Shown here: positions 6,201-10,869 of the stretch, in pieces
Numbering within the stretch: the first letter of the stretch is position 1
Layout of the letters: each line of letters begins with the position of its first letter
Assembly: GCA_020630045.1 (NCBI GenBank)
Contig: JAHDCE010000080.1
Span: 1 to 10,869, forward strand
Reading direction: 5' to 3'
DNA from: Saprospiraceae bacterium
GTDB lineage: Bacteria; Bacteroidota; Bacteroidia; Chitinophagales; Saprospiraceae
Length of the DNA stretch: 10,869 bases
The notes under the pieces: generated by a model
What the model was told of the DNA's origin: nothing
Seen by the model: only the letters and a program-made list of their open reading frames with translations
The model's database searches: none
Translations under genes and position numbers: made by a program

Positions 6201-8368
6201 ACTCCCAATGCTTTTTATATGATACCGTTTCAATTAATGTCATCGAATCTGCAGATGCGGGTGAAGATATGGCTATATGTGAAGTTGACGGCGTTTCTTT
6301 AATGGGGAATGTTGTAGCCCCCGTAGCCCAAGGAGCCTGGTCTTATGTTTCAGGAGACGGCACTCCTACACAGATTACAATCAGTGACGACGGTCGAATC
6401 GCGGCATATGATTTTCCGGGTGCAGGGACATATGTAATGGAATACCGCATTACGAGTGCCGATTGTGGAGTAACGACGGATCAAATGACCATTACTATAG
6501 ACTTACCGGAACCGGATTTGGGCCCGGACATCATTGCTTGTTTAGATACATTGCAACTTGATGGCCCCACACTCCTTACCGGAGAAAGTGCCATGTGGGA
6601 ATTAATAGAGGGTAGTGGTTCTTTTATAGGTTCCGCCGCCGAAGAAGATGTTACTTTCGGTCCGCTTTCTCAAGGCGACACCTTGCTTTTTGCCATTGCC
6701 ATTACCAATTCATCCGGATGTATCGGTAGAGATACCATTCAAGTTGCGGTAGATTATTTTGATGAACTCAATGCTATTCCAACAATGCCCACTTCTTGCT
6801 CGGCATCTGATGGAGAAGTCATTTTCTTTAACTTGGAAGCGGATACGGATTATTCACTCTACTATCTATTTGATGGTGTACAACAAGGGGCCATTTCATT
6901 GACCAGCGATGCGGTCGGTTCGCATTCTTTAACGGGTTTGTCTGCCGGGCTTTTGGAAGACATTGTTTTTGAAAACAGTTCAAGTTGCTTGTCGGACACT
7001 ATAGATGCGGTTCTTCTAGCCGCTCCATGTATCCAGAATCTAGGAAATCAAGTTTGGGTGGATACGAATGTAGACGGAATTCTCAACGGAACAGAATCGG
7101 GTATCGATAATGTGGACGTATATCTTTATGAAGATAACGATTACAACGGGGTGCCGGATGGTGCCGCAGTGTCTTCAGCCGTTACTGCCGGAGGAGGGTT
7201 TTATGCTTTTGACGACGTTAGAGCGGGTGCTTATGTTGTAGGATTTGATTTGTCCGGGCTTACCGACGTCTATTACTTCACACCAAAAGTCGATGAAGGT
7301 TCGGATGAAGAAATCGATAGTGATGCCCAGCGGACAACAGGGCTTACTTCAACTGTTTATTTACAACAATCCAATGATGATTTACGCATCGATGCAGGTA
7401 TCGTCAAACCCAGTATAGAAGGAATCACCTGGATGGACACGGACGAAGACGGTTTAAGAGAAACGGGAGAACCATTACTAGAAGGTGTTATTGTTTACCT
7501 ATATGATTCAGGAGATAATATGATACGACAATCCAACACCTTCGGAGATGGAAAATTCGCTTTCCACCATATTCCCGCAGGAGACTATTATTTGGTATTT
7601 GACGAAGCTCCAAACGTTACGAAGGGTAATATATTCGCTACTGCGACATATCAAGACATGGTAGGTTCGACAACGATTGACGACATTGGCGACAGTGATG
7701 TGGAACCTAATCAAAGAAAGACGATAACATTCAGCCTCAGCACTAGTCAAAGGATTACAGATATCGACGCCGGATTTTCTATTTCAGAGCTCCCTGTAGA
7801 ATTTTTGTTTTTCCGTGGTTTTGCAGATGACTGTAAGGCTCAATTACATTGGGCGACGGCTACGGAGCAAGATAATTCACACTTCATCGTGGAAAAAAGC
7901 ACGGATGGTAGAAACTTTCAAGAAATCGGAAAGGTCGATGGGCAGGGTACCACAGCGGAAGAACAATATTATTCATTTATAGACAAGCGTCTAAGAAGCG
8001 AAAAAACCTATTATAGATTGAAACAAGTAGACTACGATGGTACTTATAGTTATTCGAATATCGCTGTTATTTCTCTCAAGAAGGACTCGCCTTGCTTTAA
8101 TCCACTCGGAACAGGTTTCGTCCAACCGAATCCTAATTTTGGACAGTTCCAGTTTATTGTTTCATTGGAAGAAGGCCTTGAGGGAACCGAGTTTATCATG
8201 ACTGACCTTCTAGGTAAGCAATTATCCATCAGTAAGGCTAATCTTGAAGCGGGTTCCAATCAAATAGAATTGGACATAACGGACTTTTCACCGGGTACTT
8301 ATTTCTTAACCGTCAAACCTAGGAAAGGAGAACCGTTCTCTTTCAGGATTGTACATGTGAAAGATTAA
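3236..8368 (+). CDS. Giant modular T9SS-secreted surface protein (Ig/PKD-like, SdrD-B-like, Fn3-like, sorting domain)
   Basis: The protein has 1710 residues. The signal peptide ends at about AVA|QT (34/35). About ten Ig/PKD-like modules follow. Several open with A-[ND]-A-G-x-[DN] and a Cys, at about residues 39, 224, 544, 636, 722, 903, 1006 and a variant at 1093; less clear ones start near 131, 440 and 805. Most close with a second Cys before D-x-[IV]-x-V, suggesting one disulfide per module. Residues 1182-1265 resemble a SprB-type repeat. Two SdrD-B-like modules follow, at about 1268-1375 and 1396-1515, with Asp-rich calcium-type loops (DTNVDG, DTDEDGLRETGEP). An Fn3-like module (about 1519-1615, ELPVEFLFF...YYRLKQVDYDG) leads into a T9SS type A sorting domain (about 1628-1710, opening FVQPNPNFGQF and ending GTYFLTVKPRKGEPF...VHVKD). 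It is exported by Sec, then crosses the outer membrane by T9SS and is probably anchored at the surface. The likely role is adhesion or matrix building; I see no catalytic domain. Confidence 0.93.
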   Translation: MKICTYNKLFTQSFKVIIALSFVLFIGIHQSAVAQTCTVNAGVPFAMCQSDGDEWTLYGNSNPAGAGSVSVTWSIVSQPAGNSASISSPNSETTIVTGITEVGEYVFEIAGVCPDASGTAYDQVKYYLDEPLPDPGLAEDYEFCTSGTISVASPEPDVQYAWIGIEFDSYGEQGMQIVSNGSSVDLSVNRFYPGGIGKLILFSWRGSCVRRDTADVIVTNEEPADAGADVYICGDSWTKTPEFYETLESDEYRFMPYGGTQSWTQISGPSAATINYNSTYTTQTDGVVNWTDLVAGTYEFELTFTYPAPCNTTYTDRVIFYVSGSAPSSCQEFSSSSYVIIGDCDGTLGEWYIDLRDYGIDPDLMEEGDTIRWSFQGTANECAPGFTLPAPNQTVVVMPTTDICSNCRLVATYECGDSPGCGGNALAFRFFNLEFDMDFADAYVCSPDGNPVAANPLSGPIWTSSGCFGSFFRYFRVINSPTLSAGTQIYQPNLGTFLFDLGVHEFEIVGTSSNSYFNSLGGDLQSCEESDPYTITVLPTAQAANAGTDAILPCGNTSTTLSGNNPDLPTFTGASVQWSFVSGPNTPTMSDVNQQDLNLSGLVPGIYNFKYTVGNAVCGFIEDDVNIIVSSALPTANAGADDAICYGGRYVLDATVPTDAVGAWSVSPSAGVSFEDITCPTSYVEGLGASTAYTFTWTTTNGCGSATDDVVITTSATQTDVAEAGSNMCQQGDYTFDLNATAITATGATGLWEVISTQRTPVTFDDPTSPTAVMTVGTSTFSNFTTILKWTVTVPGCDPQVDTLVVTHMPSWLTPSTYFFDFCNYGAADTITSPYFYPSLGILWTQEYEGPAGVQFLSPVDDPELRVIFPGPGQYELYVEYGEADCVIKDKYIVTVGETPASAESAGPDAVVCDLTSYTMQATEGPHGGRWFNLSTPGGDNTISSSSGYSYSDPTDPNATITFSAVSGNDDLAGEYVFVWATLPETYINSQCFLYDTVSINVIESADAGEDMAICEVDGVSLMGNVVAPVAQGAWSYVSGDGTPTQITISDDGRIAAYDFPGAGTYVMEYRITSADCGVTTDQMTITIDLPEPDLGPDIIACLDTLQLDGPTLLTGESAMWELIEGSGSFIGSAAEEDVTFGPLSQGDTLLFAIAITNSSGCIGRDTIQVAVDYFDELNAIPTMPTSCSASDGEVIFFNLEADTDYSLYYLFDGVQQGAISLTSDAVGSHSLTGLSAGLLEDIVFENSSSCLSDTIDAVLLAAPCIQNLGNQVWVDTNVDGILNGTESGIDNVDVYLYEDNDYNGVPDGAAVSSAVTAGGGFYAFDDVRAGAYVVGFDLSGLTDVYYFTPKVDEGSDEEIDSDAQRTTGLTSTVYLQQSNDDLRIDAGIVKPSIEGITWMDTDEDGLRETGEPLLEGVIVYLYDSGDNMIRQSNTFGDGKFAFHHIPAGDYYLVFDEAPNVTKGNIFATATYQDMVGSTTIDDIGDSDVEPNQRKTITFSLSTSQRITDIDAGFSISELPVEFLFFRGFADDCKAQLHWATATEQDNSHFIVEKSTDGRNFQEIGKVDGQGTTAEEQYYSFIDKRLRSEKTYYRLKQVDYDGTYSYSNIAVISLKKDSPCFNPLGTGFVQPNPNFGQFQFIVSLEEGLEGTEFIMTDLLGKQLSISKANLEAGSNQIELDITDFSPGTYFLTVKPRKGEPFSFRIVHVKD

Positions 8369-8386
8369 AGCCCAAGCCAAAAATCA

Positions 8387-8404
8387 CCGGAATATGCTTT
8401 CCGG
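8387..8404 (+). repeat. Small hairpin just after the giant gene
   Basis: CCGGAA (8387-8392) and TTCCGG (8399-8404) pair around a 6-base loop, 19 bases after the stop. There is no T-run. It may assist the larger hairpin at 8413 in ending or protecting the transcript. Confidence 0.4.
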
Positions 8405-8412
8405 CCATTATC

Positions 8413-8450
8413 ACAAATCCCTCGGTCAAGGTTACGACCGGGGGATTTGT
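8413..8450 (+). terminator. Long hairpin, probable transcript end of the giant gene
   Basis: ACAAATCCCTCGGTC (8413-8427) pairs with GACCGGGGGATTTGT (8436-8450) over 15 bp, with one G-T wobble and an 8-base loop. It starts 45 bases after the stop at 8368. The stem is strong, but the following ATTTGATCAA is not a proper T-run, so intrinsic termination may be weak. A role in RNA stability is the alternative. Confidence 0.55.
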
Positions 8451-8735
8451 ATTTGATCAATCAGCGAAGCTTTATTCTACGACAAACGCTTTAACTCGAC
8501 TTAGCATCGCGGGACCGTAATCAACGCCATCAGGAACAAGCTCGTAGCCAAAATTTTCGCCGTCGTGAAAAGGCAGACACCTTATGTCGATACTTTCGCG
8601 TATAAATAGGAAAATTTATCACATATCATTTGGCGAACCGTAGAAATTCAGGCTCCGGGTGCTCATTGATTCATGACAAAATCTTGTTCTCAATTCTTTA
8701 AATTACTTTGTTTACAGTGTACTAGTGTATTAAAT
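8451..8735. other. Gap between convergent genes, with a possible decayed coding remnant
   Basis: No intact gene is visible. On the minus strand, 8472-8613 is open for 47 codons without an ATG at its head and ends in TAA (8474-8472). Its translation includes CLPFHDGENFGYELVPDG and then VDYGPAMLSRVKAFVVE, which looks protein-like. Just upstream, in a different frame (8626-8670), is INEHPEPEFLRFAK before a stop. Together they could be a frameshifted C-terminal remnant of a lost gene. I do not recognise a family, and chance is not excluded. No clear terminator for the minus-strand operon is seen near 8736. Confidence 0.3.
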
Positions 8736-9536
8736 TTACTTCAAAAAAACATCTTTAATAGTTGTCTGCAATTCAAAGTGCAGATGATGGTTTGAAGCGA
8801 TAAGTTCCGCCCCGAATACAAAATCGCCTCCTAGGCGGAAGTCGGTGACTCTACCCCCGGCCTCTCGGACGATTAGGGTCCCTGCAGCAACATCCCAAGC
8901 ATTTAAACCATATTCATAAAATCCATCAAAACGACCTTGGGCGACATATGCCAGATCAATGGCAGCCGACCCCAAACGCCGGACTCCTCTGGTATGGATG
9001 GTCAAGTGACTGAAAACATCAATATATTTTTTTAGTATCGATTCATTTTTCCCGTAAGGGAAACCGGTCACCAATAATGCTTGGCCCATATCTTTTTGTT
9101 TGCTGACATGAATGGGTTGACCGTTGCAAAACGCACCCTTGCCCAAACAAGCATGATACATGGCATCTTGCATGATGTCATAGACAATGCCGATGACGAT
9201 TTTGCCCTTCCGGGCCAATGCCACACTAATGGAAAACAAGGGGATACCATGCAAGAAGTTGGTCGTTCCATCCAGCGGGTCGATGATCCAGCGGAGGTCA
9301 CCGTCCAGTTGACGGACGGTTTGTTCTTCGGTGAGGAAAACGGCTTCGGGGAGTAGTGGTCCCAAATCTTGAACCAGCATTTTTTCCGCTGTTTTATCGA
9401 CATAACTTACAAGGTTGTTCAGCGACTTTTGCTCTATTTGTCCGAGGGTAACCTTGCCGTTTTCTTGTCGGATAAAGTTTCCTGTCCGCCTTACGGCAGA
9501 TAAAAAGTCAGGGAGTAGGGAAAAGATGTGTTCCAT
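8736..9536 (-). CDS. suhB: Inositol monophosphatase family phosphatase (SuhB-like)
   Basis: The product is a Mg2+-dependent phosphatase of the inositol monophosphatase/FIG superfamily, removing phosphate from inositol phosphate or a related sugar phosphate in the cytoplasm. With the start at 9536 it has 266 residues, the usual family length. Metal-site motifs are all present: Glu70-Glu71 in FLTEEQT, motif A DPLDGTTNF (86-94, with Asp86 and Asp89), and motif B NAWDVAAG (212-219, with Asp215), followed by EAGGRVTD (225-232). The frame is also open upstream, with ATGs at 9575 and 9557, but these lie inside hemB. The start at 9536, one base after the hemB stop (TGATATG), gives the normal N-terminus (MEHIFSLLPDFLSAVRRTG) and suggests translational coupling. 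Substrate cannot be told from sequence: cysQ- or histidinol-phosphatase-like members share these motifs. The gene symbol is by family resemblance. Confidence 0.93.
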   Translation of the reverse strand: MEHIFSLLPDFLSAVRRTGNFIRQENGKVTLGQIEQKSLNNLVSYVDKTAEKMLVQDLGPLLPEAVFLTEEQTVRQLDGDLRWIIDPLDGTTNFLHGIPLFSISVALARKGKIVIGIVYDIMQDAMYHACLGKGAFCNGQPIHVSKQKDMGQALLVTGFPYGKNESILKKYIDVFSHLTIHTRGVRRLGSAAIDLAYVAQGRFDGFYEYGLNAWDVAAGTLIVREAGGRVTDFRLGGDFVFGAELIASNHHLHFELQTTIKDVFLK

Positions 9537-9537
9537 A

Positions 9538-10539
9538 TCAACCTGTGATTTTGCCATCTTTCCACATCTGGGCATAAGCTTTGGCGAAGTAAGTCAAAAT
9601 TACTTGTGCGCCGGCACGATGAATGGACAGCAAGGTTTCGGGCATGGCTTTGTTGAAGTCGAGCCAACCGTTTTGACAAGCAGCTATAAGCATGGCGCAC
9701 TCACCGCTAACATGGTATGCCGCTACCGGAATGTCACTCCATTCGTTGATGATATGGATGATGTCCAAGTAATTGAGCGCAGGTTTGACCATGAGGAAAT
9801 CCGCACCTTCGTCATAATCCAAAGTAGCTTCTCTAAGGGCTTCCTTTTTGTTGGCGGGATCCATCTGATATGTCTTTTTATCAGCCGGTACATCGTCGTT
9901 TTCCTTGGGTGCGCTGTCTAGGGCATCCCGGAAGGGGCCATAAAACGCACTGGCATATTTAGCGGTATAAGACATGATACCAGTGTCAGTATATCCGGCA
10001 AGGTCGAGTGCATCGCGAATATATCCGACCCGTCCGTCCATCATGTCCGACGGTCCTAAAATGTCGAATCCGGCTTGGGCTTGGGCGACCGACATTTTGC
10101 CAAGAATGGGGAGGGTTTCGTCATTCAATATTTTTCCATTGCCTACTAGTCCGTCATGGCCGTCGGAGCTATATGGATCCATCGCGACATCGGAAATCAA
10201 GCAAGTTTCGGGAAAGGTATCCTTGATTTTTCGAGTGACTTCCAAGTAAAAATTGTCTTCCGCATAGCTATGTGTCGCCGTTTTGTCCTTGTTTTCCTCG
10301 GCTATCGCCGGGAAAAGGATAAATGATTTGAGTCCTAGTTCTAGGCAGGATTCGATTTCCGGAAGGAGGGTGTCAATCGACCATCGATAATTTCCCGGAA
10401 GGGAAGGAACTTCTTGTTTGATGCCTTTGCCGTCCGCTAGGAATAGCGGGTATATCAATTGTTCGGGCATCAGATAAGTTTCACGGAGCAATGCCCGGGT
10501 CGCTTTCGATTTTCGGTTTCGTCTTGGTCTGATTCGCAT
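9538..10539 (-). CDS. hemB: Delta-aminolevulinic acid dehydratase (porphobilinogen synthase)
   Basis: HemB condenses two molecules of 5-aminolevulinate to porphobilinogen, the first pyrrole of heme and other tetrapyrroles. The protein has 333 residues, normal for the family, with the whole TIM-barrel present. The two active-site lysines are visible: Lys194 in SYTAKYAS and the Schiff-base Lys252 in LMVKPALNYLD. The metal-binding stretch reads DVAMDPYSSDGHDG (117-130), with Asp and Ala where zinc enzymes have the Cys triad. This marks it as the zinc-independent, Mg2+-using type. Other family signatures are GPSDMMDGRVGYIR (162-175) and AAYHVSGE (273-280). The ATG at 10539 follows the yidD stop by 9 bases. 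The gene is the middle member of the yidD-hemB-phosphatase operon. Confidence 0.98.
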   Translation of the reverse strand: MRIRPRRNRKSKATRALLRETYLMPEQLIYPLFLADGKGIKQEVPSLPGNYRWSIDTLLPEIESCLELGLKSFILFPAIAEENKDKTATHSYAEDNFYLEVTRKIKDTFPETCLISDVAMDPYSSDGHDGLVGNGKILNDETLPILGKMSVAQAQAGFDILGPSDMMDGRVGYIRDALDLAGYTDTGIMSYTAKYASAFYGPFRDALDSAPKENDDVPADKKTYQMDPANKKEALREATLDYDEGADFLMVKPALNYLDIIHIINEWSDIPVAAYHVSGECAMLIAACQNGWLDFNKAMPETLLSIHRAGAQVILTYFAKAYAQMWKDGKITG

Positions 10540-10548
10540 GTATATCTA

Positions 10549-10800
10549 TTATTTTTCCTTTTTAGGTACCGGGTCGAAATGGTCGTGTTTTGACCAGGGG
10601 TGGCACCGAAGAATCCGTTTGGTTCCGAGCCACATCCCTTTGAGTACGCCCCATTCCATGATGGCGTCCATCATATAGGTGGAACAAGTGGGTTGATACC
10701 TGCATTTTGAAGCCATCATGGGAGATATCGCCATCTTGTAAAAGATGATAGGGAAGACGACGATTTTTCGAATAATGATTTTAATGTTTTCCAATGACAA
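10549..10800 (-). CDS. yidD: YidD membrane protein insertion efficiency factor
   Basis: YidD is a small protein associated with the inner face of the cytoplasmic membrane that helps YidC-dependent insertion of membrane proteins. This 83-residue protein has the complete family core: FYKMAISPMM (20-29), the Cys motif CRYQPTCSTY (33-42), KRILRCHPW (61-69) and the HFDPVP tail (74-79), with the three conserved Cys at 33, 39 and 66. The N-terminal hydrophobic, basic stretch (5-22) is the amphipathic membrane-binding helix. No ATG precedes it: the frame opens upstream at a TAA at 10869-10867, and the first usable start is the TTG at 10800, or the TTG at 10794. The internal ATG at residue 23 would remove the helix. 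It often neighbours rnpA and yidC; here it leads into hemB, 9 bp downstream. Confidence 0.93.
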   Translation of the reverse strand: MSLENIKIIIRKIVVFPIIFYKMAISPMMASKCRYQPTCSTYMMDAIMEWGVLKGMWLGTKRILRCHPWSKHDHFDPVPKKEK

Positions 10801-10869
10801 GTATGTTTTGGTATTAAGTACCCGTCCATAAATAATCAGGGAATATGCTTTTCGGGTCTTTTTGCTTTA
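10801..10869 (-). other. Upstream region of the yidD operon, cut by the window edge
   Basis: Sixty-nine bases remain upstream of yidD. On the minus strand two frames could each be the tail of a preceding gene: one ends at TGA 10838-10836 (KAKRPEKHIP), the other at TAA 10816-10814 (KQKDPKSIFPDYLWTGT). The sequence is too short to choose. I see no clear promoter. Confidence 0.25.

Noticed and set aside
3236..8368. A catalytic or toxin domain hidden in the giant protein.
   Set aside because: All segments read as beta-sandwich modules, linkers or the sorting domain; no active-site motif was seen.
9537..9575. N-terminal extension of the phosphatase from ATG 9575 or 9557.
   Set aside because: It would overlap hemB coding sequence by up to 38 bases and add residues absent from the family; the ATG at 9536 gives the normal length.
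9415..9921. 168-codon plus-strand open frame opposite the hemB/phosphatase junction.
   Set aside because: It lies antisense to two genes with complete catalytic motifs and shows no family features of its own; a shadow frame.
8389..10855. GGAATATGCTTTCCGG at 8389-8404 recurs as GGAATATGCTTTTCGG at 10840-10855 (15 of 16 bases).
   Set aside because: Matches of this length between two places are expected about once by chance in 10 kb, and no shared context is visible.
10814..10868. C-terminal tail of a gene upstream of yidD, such as rnpA.
   Set aside because: Two different frames give equally plausible tails of 10 and 17 residues; too short to assign.

Overview
The window looks like a chromosomal segment of a Bacteroidota bacterium. 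The evidence is a very large secreted protein with a C-terminal type IX secretion (T9SS) sorting domain, Ig/PKD-like and SdrD-B-like modules, signal peptides whose predicted cleavage sites are followed by Gln, and weak Shine-Dalgarno sites. A lineage near Saprospiria is an impression only. I see no mobile element, CRISPR array, tRNA or rRNA.

Layout. (1) 1-430, minus: the 5' part of a membrane-anchored, SPFH/Band-7-like protein that runs off the left edge. (2) 431-946: a divergent intergenic region unusually rich in dyads and repeats. It holds a 20-bp palindrome, a perfect GC-rich hairpin that is not a terminator, three TGAyTCA-centred direct repeats, a long AT-rich inverted repeat and a candidate Bacteroidota promoter. 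(3) 947-1645, plus: a four-helix membrane protein and a small XRE-type regulator, 3 bp apart. (4) 1751-3034, plus: a secreted, probably outer-membrane beta-barrel protein of unknown function, ended by a strong intrinsic terminator at 3061-3095. (5) 3236-8368, plus: a 1710-residue T9SS cargo protein with about ten Cys-paired Ig/PKD-like modules, two SdrD-B-like modules, an Fn3-like module and the sorting domain. (6) 8369-8735: the convergent gap, with two hairpins and a possible decayed coding remnant. (7) 8736-10800, minus: a compact operon in the order yidD, hemB, inositol-monophosphatase-family gene. yidD and hemB are 9 bp apart; the phosphatase probably starts 1 bp after the hemB stop.

How the genes work together. 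The minus-strand operon is housekeeping: YidD assists membrane-protein insertion, HemB makes porphobilinogen for tetrapyrroles, and the phosphatase removes phosphate from a small sugar or polyol phosphate. The plus-strand genes concern the cell envelope and surface. The membrane protein/XRE pair looks like a self-contained regulatory unit. I find no clear defence system or biosynthetic cluster. The most open questions are the membrane protein/XRE pair with its dyad-rich upstream region, the unnamed barrel protein, and the disulfide-patterned giant surface protein.
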